A stretch of DNA of 64,000 bases, taken from contig NZ_CP029191.1 in the NCBI RefSeq assembly GCF_008642335.1, positions 6,076,001 to 6,140,000 of the forward strand, in the 5' to 3' direction. The notes beneath the pieces are model-generated. The model made no database searches. It was not told the DNA's origin and was given only the letters and a program-made list of their open reading frames with translations. Of this stretch, positions 1 to 8,769 are shown piece by piece (the first letter of the stretch is position 1; each line of letters starts with the position of its first letter). The translations under genes and the position numbers were made by a program. Source of the stretch: Streptomyces venezuelae. GTDB taxonomy: Bacteria; Actinomycetota; Actinomycetes; Streptomycetales; Streptomycetaceae.

Positions 1-255
1 GAAACGGACCCTGAACCCGCTGGCTCGGTCGACTCGGCCCGTTCCTCTGCGCCCGGCCCCCTTCCTTCCGCGCTGGGTGCGCCACCGCTCTGACCAGCAG
101 AAACAGCCTTGCCCTTCATCTTTACGCCCCTTCCCCGGCCGTTCGGTCGGCACAATAATCGCTACCCGTGTTGCGTTAGGTGCGCCAGTCTGCCACACTC
201 ATCGTAATGCGACAGAGGTTGCGTTTGATGGAGTGGATGGAAACCGGGGGTTCCT
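1..255. other. Intergenic region upstream of the ABC-F gene
   Basis: No convincing gene is seen here. The stretch presumably holds the promoter and 5' leader of the ABC-F gene that follows. Short open frames are present, but none has a good ribosome binding site or conserved-looking protein. ABC-F resistance genes often carry attenuating leader peptides, but I could not recognise one with a matching terminator/antiterminator pair. Confidence 0.4.
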
Positions 256-1878
256 GTGCCTACTCAGATTTCTCTGCACGACGTGACCAAAGCTCGCGGG
301 GATCGGCTGATCCTCGACGCGGTCTCTCTCGCGATCAGGCCGGGTGAACGCATAGGCGTTGTGGGGGAGAACGGCGCGGGCAAGTCCACGCTGCTGCACC
401 TGATGTCCGGAGACCTGCGGCCCGACGAGGGTGAGGCGGTCACTGTCGCCGAACGGGGGGCCGGCCTGCTCGCGCAGACTCCCCGGCTTCCGGCGGACCG
501 GCACGTCGGCGATGCCATCGACGCGGCTCTGACCGAACTTCGTTCCATGGAGCGTCGCTTGCGGGAACTTGAAGCGGGGCTCGGGTCCGCCGGTGAGCAG
601 GACCTGGGCCGGGACCTGGGCGAGTACGGGGACCTGCTCACCGCTTTCGAGTTGCGCGGCGGATATGAGGCGGACGCGCGCGTGGACAAGGCGATGCACG
701 GTCTGGGGCTCGGGCACATCGGCCGGGACCGGGTGCTGGGGAGTCTGTCCGGCGGCGAACAGGCCCGGCTCGGTCTCGCCTGCCTCATCGCGGCCGCTCC
801 CGAGGTCATGTTCCTGGACGAACCGACGAATCACTTGGACGAGAGTGCGCTTGACTGGCTGGAGAGTGCCCTCTCGGCACATCGCGGGACGGTCGTCGCG
901 GTCTCCCATGACCGCATGTTCTTGGAGCGCGTGACCACCGCGATCCTTGAAGTGGACGCCGACCGTCGATCGGTGGTGCGGCACGGCGGTGGCTACCAGG
1001 GACTGATCGCGGAACGGGCGGCTGCGCGGCTGCGCTGGGAGCAGCAGTACGAGCAATGGTGCGAGGAGACGAGCCGCCTCCAGGAGTTCATGGCGACCAC
1101 CGCCCATGCGGTGGCCGGTGGGCGAGGGATGAAGGACAACAACAAGATGGCGTACGACCGGGCCGGCGGGCGGGTCCAGGCCTCGGTCGCGGGACGTGTC
1201 AGGAACGCCCAGGAACGACTCCGAAGGCTGCGGGAGCAGCCGGTTCAGCGGCCGCCCGAACCGCTCAGCTTCACTGCACGTCCGCTGACAGGCGCGACGC
1301 AGGGCGAGCTGGTGAGCCTGCGGAACGTGAAGGTGGGAGAGCGCCTCTCCGTGGAATCGCTCACCGTCTCGGCGGGGGAGCGACTGCTGATCCACGGAGG
1401 CAACGGCGCGGGCAAGTCCACACTGCTGCGCATCATGGCGGGAGTGCTGCAACCCGACGCAGGCACGGTCGTCCGCAGAGGACGGATCGGCTACCTCGCC
1501 CAGGAGATACCGGTACGACGCCCGACCGAGTCTGTCCTCGACGCCTTCGGGCAGGGCCTGGGCCTGGCTGACGACGAGCAGAGGGAGCTGCTCCTCTCCT
1601 ACGGCCTGTTCAGGCCCCGTGACCTGCACGTCCCGGTGGGCTCCCTGTCCGCGGGGCAGCGGCGGAGGCTGGCCCTCGCCCGCCTGCTCGCCAGACCCGC
1701 CGACCTGCTGTTGCTTGACGAGCCGGCCAACCATCTGGCGCCGGGTCTGGTCGAAGAACTGGAGGCGGCACTGGACCAGTGGACAGGAGCGCTGGTCGTC
1801 GTCTCGCACGACCGATTGCTCCGTCGGCGCTTCACGGGCCGAATACGCCGGATGGAGTCCGGGCGGCTACCCGACTGA
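256..1878 (+). CDS. ABC-F family ATP-binding protein (ribosome-acting ATPase)
   Basis: Two ABC ATPase domains sit in one 540-residue chain with no membrane segments, the ABC-F layout. Members bind the ribosomal E site and either tune translation or displace antibiotics. Walker A GENGAGKST lies at residues 37-45, the first signature LSGGEQ near 164 and Walker B with DEPTNHLD near 190. A charged, Arg-rich linker spans roughly 240-330. The second Walker A, GGNGAGKST, is near 381 and the second signature reads LSAGQ. The GTG start follows a GGGGG tract. Drug resistance versus a housekeeping role cannot be decided from sequence alone; the length and short linker fit the actinobacterial resistance-type subgroup. 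It is probably monocistronic or co-transcribed with the phosphatase gene 34 bp downstream. Confidence 0.88.
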   Translation: MPTQISLHDVTKARGDRLILDAVSLAIRPGERIGVVGENGAGKSTLLHLMSGDLRPDEGEAVTVAERGAGLLAQTPRLPADRHVGDAIDAALTELRSMERRLRELEAGLGSAGEQDLGRDLGEYGDLLTAFELRGGYEADARVDKAMHGLGLGHIGRDRVLGSLSGGEQARLGLACLIAAAPEVMFLDEPTNHLDESALDWLESALSAHRGTVVAVSHDRMFLERVTTAILEVDADRRSVVRHGGGYQGLIAERAAARLRWEQQYEQWCEETSRLQEFMATTAHAVAGGRGMKDNNKMAYDRAGGRVQASVAGRVRNAQERLRRLREQPVQRPPEPLSFTARPLTGATQGELVSLRNVKVGERLSVESLTVSAGERLLIHGGNGAGKSTLLRIMAGVLQPDAGTVVRRGRIGYLAQEIPVRRPTESVLDAFGQGLGLADDEQRELLLSYGLFRPRDLHVPVGSLSAGQRRRLALARLLARPADLLLLDEPANHLAPGLVEELEAALDQWTGALVVVSHDRLLRRRFTGRIRRMESGRLPD

Positions 1879-1912
1879 GCAGCCCACCAGCGACCCGATC
1901 TAGGGTTTCCCT

Positions 1913-2572
1913 ATGGCACGCCCGAGGCGCATCATCCTGGTCAGGCACGGCGAGTCGGCAGGCAACGCCGACGACACCGTGTACGAGCGCGAACCCGATC
2001 ACGCCCTCGAGCTCACCGAAACGGGGTGGTCGCAGGCGGGGGACACGGGGAAACACCTGCGGGAACTGCTCGGTCGCGAGCGCGTGAGCGTGTACGTGTC
2101 GCCGTACCGCCGCACCCACGAAACCTTCCAGGCCTTCCGGCTCGACCCGGAGCTGGTGCGCGTCCGGGAGGAGCCGAGGCTGCGGGAGCAGGACTGGGGC
2201 AACTGGCAGGACAGGGACGACGTGCGGCTGCAGAAGGCGTACCGCGACGCGTACGGGCACTTCTTCTACCGGTTCGCGCAAGGAGAGTCGGGGGCCGACG
2301 TCTACGACAGGGTCGGGGCCTTCCTGGAGAGCCTCTACCGGAGCTTCGAGGCGCCGGACCATCCGCCCAACGTCCTGCTGGTCACGCACGGGCTCACGAT
2401 GCGGCTGTTCTGCATGCGGTGGTTCCACTGGTCGGTGGCCGAGTTCGAGTCGCTGTCCAACCCGGGCAACGGGGAGATGAGGGTGCTGGTGCTCGGCGAC
2501 GACGGCAAGTACACGCTGGACCGGCCGTTCGAACAATGGCGGAAGCCTGAGTCGTACGGCGTCACGGGCTAG
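1913..2572 (+). CDS. Histidine phosphatase family protein (phosphoglycerate-mutase-like)
   Basis: The 219-residue protein opens with the catalytic RHGES motif at residues 11-15, whose His accepts the phosphoryl group. The second conserved His is in LVTHGLTMR near residue 158. This is the branch-1 histidine phosphatase fold. The family includes cofactor-dependent mutases and many broad phosphatases, so the substrate is open. No signal peptide is seen, so it should act in the cytoplasm. It lies 34 bp after the ABC-F gene on the same strand, and the two may share a transcript. Confidence 0.9.
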   Translation: MARPRRIILVRHGESAGNADDTVYEREPDHALELTETGWSQAGDTGKHLRELLGRERVSVYVSPYRRTHETFQAFRLDPELVRVREEPRLREQDWGNWQDRDDVRLQKAYRDAYGHFFYRFAQGESGADVYDRVGAFLESLYRSFEAPDHPPNVLLVTHGLTMRLFCMRWFHWSVAEFESLSNPGNGEMRVLVLGDDGKYTLDRPFEQWRKPESYGVTG

Positions 2573-2709
2573 ACGACGTCGGAGGGGAGGGGGGTCGACC
2601 CCGGTCCGGAGCTGTGACCGGGATATCACCGGGCGGCGGTTCCGGCAGGCTCGGGGGAAGCGGTTGAGTGGTGCTGGATCCGTTGGCAACGAATTAGAGT
2701 GGCAGGGCG

Positions 2710-3618
2710 ATGACCGCTGATTCCTCTCCCGACCGGCGCCTCGAGCGCGCTCTGGCCAGTCTGCGCGGACTGGCGGTGGGGGACGCGCTGGGCTCACAGT
2801 TCTTCGTCCCCGCGCATTACCCCCTGCTCAAGCGCCGCGAGCTGCCCGACGCTCCCTGGCAGTGGACTGACGACACGGAGATGGCCTGCTCCGTACTGGC
2901 CGTCCTCACCGAGCACCGTCGAATCGACCAGGACGCCCTCGCCCTGTCGTTCGCCCGGCACCACGACTTCGACCGTGGCTACGGTCCCGCCGTGAACCGG
3001 CTGCTGCGGCAGGTCCGCGAAGGCGGGGACTGGCGGGAGCTGGCCTCCGCGCTCTTCAAGGGGCAGGGGTCCTGGGGGAACGGTGCGGCCATGCGGATCG
3101 CCCCGCTCGGCGCCTGGTACGCGGACGACCCGGAGCAGGCGACGCACCAGGCGGAGATCTCGGCGTACCCCACGCATCAGCACCGTGAGGCCGTCGTCGG
3201 AGCGATGGCGGTGGCCGCGGCCGCGGCGCTGGTGGCCGCTCCCGCGGGGCCGCCCGCGCCGAAGGAACTGCTCGACGGCGTGATCGACCTGGTGCCGCGC
3301 AGTGCGGTGGGGGCGGGGTTGCGCAGGGCGCGGGACATGCTCGACTACGGCGACGCGGGAACCGTCGCGGCGGTGCTGGGGTGCGGTCGGCGGACGACGG
3401 CGCACGACACGGTGCCGTTCGCGTTGTGGTCGGCGGCTCGTGGGCTCGGGGCGTACGAGCGGGCGATCTGGGACACGGCTCAGGTCGGCGGGGACATGGA
3501 CACGACGTGCGCCATCGTCGGCGGTGTCGTCGCCGCCGGGGAGGGTGGGGCGCCGCCCCGCGAGTGGCTGGACCGGACGGAGGCGCTGCCGGACTGGGCT
3601 CTCGACGGGACGGTCTGA
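2710..3618 (+). CDS. ADP-ribosylglycohydrolase family protein
   Basis: The 302-residue protein has the dinuclear-metal motifs of ADP-ribosyl hydrolases (DraG/ARH family). These are AVGDALGS near residue 23, WTDDTEM at 52-58, and the C-terminal VGGDMDTTCAIVGG near 260, where the Asp residues bind Mg2+ or Mn2+. Family members remove ADP-ribose from proteins or small molecules. The target here is unknown, and no ADP-ribosyltransferase gene is adjacent. ATG follows a GGCAGGG ribosome binding site. Confidence 0.88.
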   Translation: MTADSSPDRRLERALASLRGLAVGDALGSQFFVPAHYPLLKRRELPDAPWQWTDDTEMACSVLAVLTEHRRIDQDALALSFARHHDFDRGYGPAVNRLLRQVREGGDWRELASALFKGQGSWGNGAAMRIAPLGAWYADDPEQATHQAEISAYPTHQHREAVVGAMAVAAAAALVAAPAGPPAPKELLDGVIDLVPRSAVGAGLRRARDMLDYGDAGTVAAVLGCGRRTTAHDTVPFALWSAARGLGAYERAIWDTAQVGGDMDTTCAIVGGVVAAGEGGAPPREWLDRTEALPDWALDGTV

Positions 3619-3905
3619 ACCTCCGCTCGGAGACCCGTGCTCGACGACCCGCGCGTGACGGGTCCGCTCGGCGACCTTCGCTCAGCGAGTCTCAGCGAGC
3701 CTCAGCGCAGTGACTGTCCGCTGAGGTTGTCCGCGAGGGTCTCCTCGCTCGGCACGCGGCCCGCGGTGGGCGGTGCGCCCGGTCCGGGGCTACGGCTCAG
3801 GCCGTTGCCTCGGGGCCACGGCTCGGGCCCCCGTGTCTCGGGGCCACACCTAGGGCTCCCGTGGCTCAGGGTCACAGTTCGGGACCCCGTGTCTCAGGGG
3901 CCACG

Positions 3906-3944
3906 GCTCAGAGCCATGCCTCAGAGCCATGCCTCAGAGCCATG
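3906..3944. repeat. Three 13-bp tandem repeats (NCTCAGAGCCATG)
   Basis: The units are GCTCAGAGCCATG, CCTCAGAGCCATG and CCTCAGAGCCATG, head to tail, followed by a decayed copy. They end a wider field of related CTCRGGGCCAC motifs that begins near 3780. Internal complementarity between GGCTC and GAGCC lets neighbouring units pair. No function is evident. Confidence 0.8.
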
Positions 3945-4101
3945 GCTCATGGCCACACCGTGGTCCGCCCCGTGTGCACCGGCACCGGCACCGGCCCCGC
4001 GCCCCGCTGCGTGCGGGCTCTGCTCCACGCGCCGCAGGTGCCGACCGGCGTGGTGGTTGAGGTCGCCACGTCTGTCGGCACCCGTTCTGTCGGCACCCGT
4101 T

Positions 4102-4117
4102 CCCGCGGTCTCGCGGG
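4102..4117 (-). terminator. Probable terminator hairpin of the efflux gene
   Basis: The perfect inverted repeat CCCGCG-GTCT-CGCGGG lies 11 bp beyond the stop codon of the efflux gene on the minus strand. There is no long U tract, as is common in Streptomyces. Confidence 0.5.
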
Positions 4118-4127
4118 TGGTTGTTCG

Positions 4128-5687
4128 TCAGCCGGCTGCCGGGCCCGCCGCGCTGGCCGTGCCGGCGAGGGCGTCGAGGTCGCTCTTGCGGACGCGGATC
4201 ACCAGTGCCGCGGTGATCAGGGCCAGGACGGCCATCGCGGCGGCCGGGATGAAGGCGGTGGAGATGCCCTCGGCCAGGATCTCGTGGCTCCAGGGAGCCG
4301 GGAGCTCGTGGGTCTTGGCGAACTCGGCCTTCTGCTCCGGGGAGGCGGTGGCCATGAAGTCGGCCACTTGGTCCTTGGCCTCGTTGCGGCTCGCCGTCCC
4401 GAAGACCGTGGTGAGGATGGAGAGGCCGAGCGAGCCGCCGACCTGCTGGGTGGCGTTGAGGAGGCCGGATGCCGCGCCCGCCTCGTGCAGGGCCACTCCG
4501 GAGACGGCGGTCAGGGTCAGGGTCACGAAGTTCAGGCCCATGCCGAAGCCGAAGAGGAGCATCGGGCCGAGTACGCCGCCGACGTACGAGCTGTCGGGGC
4601 CGATCAGGGCCTGCCAGCCGAGGCCGACGGCGACGATGGCCGAGCCGGTCACCATGAACGGCTTGGGACCGAGGACGGGGAGGAACTTCTGCGACAGGGC
4701 CGCGCCGATCGCGATGACCACCGTGACCGGGAGGAAGGCGAGGCCGGCCTCGATCGGGGTGTAGTTCAGGATGTTCTGGACGAAGAGGACGATGAAGAAG
4801 AACATGCCGAACATCGCGGCGGCCAGGCTGAGCATGATCACATAGGTGCCGGAGCGGTTGCGGTCGGCGAACATGCGGAGGGGTGTGATCGGCTCCTTCG
4901 CCCGCTTCTCGACGAACACGAAGGCCACGAGCAGGACGACCGCGGCGGCGAACGAACCCACGGTGATGCTGTCGCGCCAGCCCTCTTCGGAGGCGCGGAT
5001 GAACCCGTAGACCAGGGAGGCCATGCCGAGCGTCGATGTCAGGGCGCCGAGGATGTCGAAGCGGCCGGGGTGGCGTTCGGACTCATTGATGTAGAGCGGG
5101 GTGAGGACGGCGATCAGGATGCCGATGGGCACGTTCACGAACAGGACCCAGCGCCAGTTCAGCCACTCGGTGAGCATGCCGCCCGCCAGGAGGCCGATGG
5201 CGCCGCCACCCGCGGAGACGGCGGCGAAGACGCCGAAGGCGCGGTTCCGCTCGGGGCCTTCGGGGAAGGTCGTCGTGATCAGCGCCAGCGAGGTGGGCGA
5301 GGCGATGGCGCCTCCGACGCCCTGCAGGGCGCGGGCGGCGAGCAACTGCCAGGGCTCCTGGGCGAATCCGCCGAGGAGCGAGGCGAACGTGAAGAGGAGG
5401 ATGCCGGCCATGAAGACGCGGCGGCGTCCCAGGATGTCACCGGCGCGACCGCCGAGGAGCAGCAGCCCGCCGAAGGTGAGGGTGTACGCGCTGACGACCC
5501 AAGTGAGGTCGGTCGTCGAGAAGTTGAGGGCTCCCTGGATGTGGGGGAGCGCGATATTCACAATCGTGGCGTCCAGTACCACCATGAGTTGGCAGGCCGC
5601 GATGACGGTGAGAGCTAAGCCGGGGTGCCCCTCTCGGCGGGCGGTTCCGGGCTTTTGATTCTTCGTCAGCTGAGAGGTGGTCGACAT
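4128..5687 (-). CDS. MFS multidrug efflux transporter, DHA2 (EmrB/QacA) family
   Basis: A 519-residue integral membrane protein with about 14 hydrophobic segments, the size and layout of DHA2 proton-coupled drug exporters. Motif A is visible as GRAGDILGRRRVF in the loop between segments 2 and 3. The antiporter motif region reads GGGAIGLLAGG, a loose version of motif C. The ATG at 5687 is chosen because GGGGGATC lies just before it and the sequence upstream contains operator palindromes. It is divergent from a TetR gene, and two near-identical 20-bp palindromes lie between them, so it is very likely repressed by that regulator and induced by its substrate. Confidence 0.92.
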   Translation of the reverse strand: MSTTSQLTKNQKPGTARREGHPGLALTVIAACQLMVVLDATIVNIALPHIQGALNFSTTDLTWVVSAYTLTFGGLLLLGGRAGDILGRRRVFMAGILLFTFASLLGGFAQEPWQLLAARALQGVGGAIASPTSLALITTTFPEGPERNRAFGVFAAVSAGGGAIGLLAGGMLTEWLNWRWVLFVNVPIGILIAVLTPLYINESERHPGRFDILGALTSTLGMASLVYGFIRASEEGWRDSITVGSFAAAVVLLVAFVFVEKRAKEPITPLRMFADRNRSGTYVIMLSLAAAMFGMFFFIVLFVQNILNYTPIEAGLAFLPVTVVIAIGAALSQKFLPVLGPKPFMVTGSAIVAVGLGWQALIGPDSSYVGGVLGPMLLFGFGMGLNFVTLTLTAVSGVALHEAGAASGLLNATQQVGGSLGLSILTTVFGTASRNEAKDQVADFMATASPEQKAEFAKTHELPAPWSHEILAEGISTAFIPAAAMAVLALITAALVIRVRKSDLDALAGTASAAGPAAG

Positions 5688-5706
5688 GATCCCCCACAAG
5701 TTCCTT

Positions 5707-5726
5707 AGTGAACGGTTCCGTTCACT
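5707..5726. promoter_or_regulatory. TetR-type operator 1
   Basis: AGTGAACGGTTCCGTTCACT has perfect 9-bp arms, AGTGAACGG/CCGTTCACT, around TT. It lies 19 bp upstream of the efflux gene start, a position suited to block its transcription. Confidence 0.8.
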
Positions 5727-5755
5727 GTCAATCACGACGGTAGTGACACCTCTTG

Positions 5756-5775
5756 AGTGAACGCAACCGTTCACT
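5756..5775. promoter_or_regulatory. TetR-type operator 2
   Basis: AGTGAACGCAACCGTTCACT has 8-bp perfect arms and matches operator 1 apart from the centre. The two dyad centres are 49 bp apart. It lies 51 bp before the TetR gene, which suggests autoregulation as well as control of the efflux gene. Confidence 0.8.
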
Positions 5776-5826
5776 GATCCTTCTTCTGTTCTCTGCCTCC
5801 CTTGTGTCCTCTATGGAGAGAAATTG

Positions 5827-6441
5827 ATGGCTACTTCCCGTTGGTCCGCGGTTCCCGCACGGACGGCGTCGGCGCGCCGCCGGGGGCCCGTCCTGGAACG
5901 GGCGATCCTCGATGCCGCCCTGGAGCAGCTCAGCACGGTCGGCTGGAGCGGGCTGACGATGGAGGGCGTGGCCGCGGGGGCGCAGACGGGCAAGGCCGCG
6001 GTGTACCGGCGGTGGCCGTCCAAGGAGGATCTCGTCGTCGACGCGCTGCGGGCCGGGCTGCCTCGGCTCGACAGTCCGCCGGACCGCGGCAGCGTCCGCG
6101 AGGACCTGTTGCAGCTGTGCAAGGAGATGCGGGTCACGATGTTCTCGCGCACCGGTTTCGCCCTGCGTGCGGTGCTTCACGAATGCGATACGGCGACGGC
6201 CGAACGTTTCCATGAAGTGATCTTCCAAGGCGTCATCGAGCCGAGTGTCCAGTTGATCAAGGAGGTCATACGCCGGGGAATCGAGCGCGGAGAGGTGCGC
6301 TCCGGGGGAGTGGACGCGTATGTCTGCGATGTCATTCCGGCGATGTTCATGTATCGCTCGAAGGTGTGCGGGAGCGAATGGAGCGACGAGGAATTCGAGG
6401 CCTTGATCGACCGGGTGATGGTTCCGATGCTGCGCCTCTGA
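5827..6441 (+). CDS. TetR family transcriptional regulator
   Basis: A 204-residue protein with an N-terminal helix-turn-helix at about residues 20-65; TMEGVAAGAQTGKAAVYRRWPS is split around the recognition helix. The C-terminal ligand-binding half is more variable. The ATG at 5827 has a GGAGAG ribosome binding site six bases upstream, so I prefer it to the TTG three bases earlier. Its divergent partner is a DHA2 efflux pump. The paired AGTGAACG palindromes between them are the likely binding sites, giving a classic drug-sensing repressor/pump pair. The inducer is unknown. Confidence 0.92.
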   Translation: MATSRWSAVPARTASARRRGPVLERAILDAALEQLSTVGWSGLTMEGVAAGAQTGKAAVYRRWPSKEDLVVDALRAGLPRLDSPPDRGSVREDLLQLCKEMRVTMFSRTGFALRAVLHECDTATAERFHEVIFQGVIEPSVQLIKEVIRRGIERGEVRSGGVDAYVCDVIPAMFMYRSKVCGSEWSDEEFEALIDRVMVPMLRL

Positions 6442-6509
6442 GGGGCCGGCCGTCCGAGGGCGGGGCTGGGTGTCGCGGGCGGGCCCCGGCGGCGTAGGCT
6501 ATTGCCGCC

Positions 6510-7211
6510 ATGCCGTACGAACCACCCACCCACACCGTCGAGCGCTCCTTGCGCGCCACCACCGGAGCGAAGATCGTCGCCGGTGTCGACGAGGTCGGGC
6601 GCGGCGCGTGGGCGGGGCCGGTCACCGTCTGTGCGGCGGTCACGGGCCTGCGCAGGCCGCCGGAAGGGCTCACCGACTCCAAGCTGATCACTCCCAAGCG
6701 GCGTACCGCGCTCGCCGAGGAGCTGACGGGCTGGGTCACGGCGCACGCCCTCGGTCATGCCTCGCACGAGGAGATCGACGACATGGGGATGACGGCCGCG
6801 CTGCGGCTCGCCGCGGTGCGTGCTCTGGAGGGGCTGCCGGTCCGCCCGGACGCGGTCATCCTCGACGGGAAGCACGACTATCTCGGCACTCCCTGGCGGG
6901 TTCGTACGGTGATCAAGGGCGACCAGTCCTGTGTGGCCGTCGCCGCGGCTTCGGTGATCGCGAAAGTTCAGCGCGACAAAATGATGGCCGAACTGGGCAT
7001 CGAACATGCAGACTTCGGTTTTGCGGCCAACGCCGGCTATCCGTCGCCGGTGCACAAGGCCGCGCTGGCGGAGCGGGGGCCCACCCCGTACCACCGGCTC
7101 ACGTGGGCGTATCTTGATGCGTTGCCCCAGTGGCGGCACCTCAAGAAGGCCCGCAGCTGGGCGGACGGAAATGTTCCGGAAATCGAGGGTCAGCTCGGCT
7201 TTGAGTTCTGA
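6510..7211 (+). CDS. rnhB: Ribonuclease HII
   Basis: The 233-residue protein carries DEVGRG near residue 28, with the conserved Asp and Glu of the RNase HII active site. The further acidic motif VILDGKHDY is near 115. The enzyme cleaves RNA in RNA-DNA hybrids, including single ribonucleotides left in DNA. Length and motif order are normal for the family. It stands alone between the TetR gene and a protein of unknown function. Confidence 0.95.
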   Translation: MPYEPPTHTVERSLRATTGAKIVAGVDEVGRGAWAGPVTVCAAVTGLRRPPEGLTDSKLITPKRRTALAEELTGWVTAHALGHASHEEIDDMGMTAALRLAAVRALEGLPVRPDAVILDGKHDYLGTPWRVRTVIKGDQSCVAVAAASVIAKVQRDKMMAELGIEHADFGFAANAGYPSPVHKAALAERGPTPYHRLTWAYLDALPQWRHLKKARSWADGNVPEIEGQLGFEF

Positions 7212-7290
7212 CGCTTTTCCGGGCCTTCCCGTCGCACTCATGTGCCACCCGCCGACGCGCGTCGCATCGGCGTTTGATAGACAACACTTC

Positions 7291-7935
7291 ATGCCTCTCA
7301 TTCCCGAGGAGCCTCAGATTCACGAGAGTGCCCAGGGTCCCCGCGCCACGACGGCCAGCGGCCGTACCGCGCCGACCCCCCGCCCCGTACCCGGACCGCG
7401 TCCCGCGGCCCCGCCGCGCCCCGGCCGTCCGGGTCCTGCCCGGCCGATGCCGCCCGCGCAGCGCACGCCGCGTGACGCGGCAGCCAAGCCCGGGCCCGCC
7501 GCCCCGGCTGCCCCCGGTCCCACCGCCTCCGACGCCCCGGCGCCTGTGCCGCAGATCCAGCTGATCCCGGCTTCGGCCGAGGGTGCGCTGGACGCGGCCG
7601 AGGAAGCGGTCGACCTTCTTCTCGACTCCGGGCGTGCCCCCGGCGAGGTCCTGGTGATCAGCACCGGTGACCCGCACCCGTGGGCCGCGCACGAGCTGTC
7701 CTTCGGTGAGGCCTCCTACTGGGCCCAGCACGACGCGGGCGACGACGTCTTCTACGCCGACGCCGCCGCCCTGGATCGTGCCGCGTCCCGGCCCGTGGTC
7801 GTCGTCGCCCTCAACGGCGGCAGCGAGGAGACCGCGGTCGCGGCCCTGCCGACGGCCCTCACCCGAGCCGGCACCCTGCTGATCGTCTGCGGCGACCCGC
7901 AGCGGATCAACTCGATGCTGGGCGCGGCCGCCTGA
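7291..7935 (+). CDS. Conserved protein of unknown function with Pro/Ala-rich N-terminus
   Basis: I do not recognise a named family. The 214-residue protein starts with about 85 residues that are very rich in Pro, Ala and Arg and probably disordered. A compact domain follows, from about QIQLIPASAEGALDAAE to the C-terminus, with alternating hydrophobic strands and helices. No signal peptide or membrane segment is visible. The ATG at 7291 begins the recognisable sequence, but no strong ribosome binding site is seen. Such a gene often follows rnhB in Streptomyces, so it is probably real and conserved. Confidence 0.7.
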   Translation: MPLIPEEPQIHESAQGPRATTASGRTAPTPRPVPGPRPAAPPRPGRPGPARPMPPAQRTPRDAAAKPGPAAPAAPGPTASDAPAPVPQIQLIPASAEGALDAAEEAVDLLLDSGRAPGEVLVISTGDPHPWAAHELSFGEASYWAQHDAGDDVFYADAAALDRAASRPVVVVALNGGSEETAVAALPTALTRAGTLLIVCGDPQRINSMLGAAA

Positions 7936-8097
7936 GACGACCTCCGTCGGCCGAAGTCATGGCCGACATGGGGTCGTGGCAGGCGTGGAGTCGTGGTTGA
8001 CCGTGCGGTGGTGCCGTCGGGCGCCGACCGCGCGGGAGCACGGTGACGTGGCCGACGTGCGCTGATGTGGGCCGACGTACACCCGACGTGCCGTACG

Positions 8098-8769
8098 TCA
8101 GCGTGCCGCCGCGCGGCGCAGGACATCGGAGGCAGCCCCTCCGGTGCGTATCGCCGGCGGATCGGTTCCGGTGAAGGGCTCGGGCCGCGAGCCGATGCTC
8201 GGCTGTCGGCCGCCGCGCCCCTCGCCCAGCACCTGCCAGCCGTCGGACGTCAGCGTGATGTACGCGCCGCAGCGCAGCCCGTGCAGCGTGCAGGCATCGC
8301 GCAGGCCCCACATCCAGGCACCGTCCTCCTGGGTCCAACGGGCGTCCCCTTCACGGCAGTAGAGCAGTACCGCGGTGCGTACCGGAGTGCGGCGGCGCAG
8401 GTCGTGCGGGATGACCCGGCGCAACTGCGCGAGCAGCGCGTTGCGGAAGACCCAGCCGTCCGTCACCGTCGCGCGCCGACTGAACGAGGCGCTCGCGCGC
8501 AGCCGTTCGTCGGGGTCGAGGACCGCCACGACGGCCGTCGTCGGCGTCGGCAGATGGCGCGCGTGCAGACCGCTGACGACGTCTCGCGGGTTGCGCAGCA
8601 ACGGAATGCCCGCCGCCGACCACTCGGCGGGTTCCAGCATCCGCGCCAGTCGGTGGGCGGAGTCGGCGGAGTCGGGGGAGAACTCGGCCGAAGCCGAGGT
8701 CGAGGTCGACGCCGACACGGGTGAGCCCGGCGTGGATGCCGCGCCGGACGAGGCGAATCCGAAGGTCAC
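8098..8769 (-). CDS. Conserved hypothetical protein
   Basis: A 223-residue protein of no family I recognise. The first 40 residues are rich in Ser, Ala and Thr. The rest is a mixed alpha/beta domain with several Trp and Cys residues in its second half, for example near the segment reading ARWTQEDGAWMWGLRDAC. The GTG start at 8769 is chosen because GGGAGG lies three bases upstream; the open frame extends further but has no ribosome binding site there. It is divergent from recQ. Confidence 0.65.
   Translation of the reverse strand: MTFGFASSGAASTPGSPVSASTSTSASAEFSPDSADSAHRLARMLEPAEWSAAGIPLLRNPRDVVSGLHARHLPTPTTAVVAVLDPDERLRASASFSRRATVTDGWVFRNALLAQLRRVIPHDLRRRTPVRTAVLLYCREGDARWTQEDGAWMWGLRDACTLHGLRCGAYITLTSDGWQVLGEGRGGRQPSIGSRPEPFTGTDPPAIRTGGAASDVLRRAAAR

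Larger units (their letters stand above)
3619..4127. other. 509-bp gene-free gap with degenerate short repeats
   Basis: No real gene is seen. Long open frames here are antisense or out-of-frame shadows with low-complexity translations. From about 3780 to 3960 the sequence is built of degenerate copies of a motif like CTCGGGGCCAC, ending in exact 13-bp tandem copies. A 15-bp unit, CTGTCGGCACCCGTT, occurs twice at about 4071-4100. The gap separates the ADP-ribosylglycohydrolase gene from the convergent efflux gene, so it mainly holds their 3' ends and terminators. Confidence 0.6.

Noticed and set aside
77..286. Possible leader peptide before the ABC-F gene
   Set aside because: It runs into the gene in another frame, has no ribosome binding site, and I see no attenuator hairpins around it.
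3861..5618. 585-codon open frame on the plus strand opposite the efflux gene
   Set aside because: It is antisense to a clear DHA2 transporter, and its translation is Glu/Asp/Gly/Arg-rich low complexity without domains.
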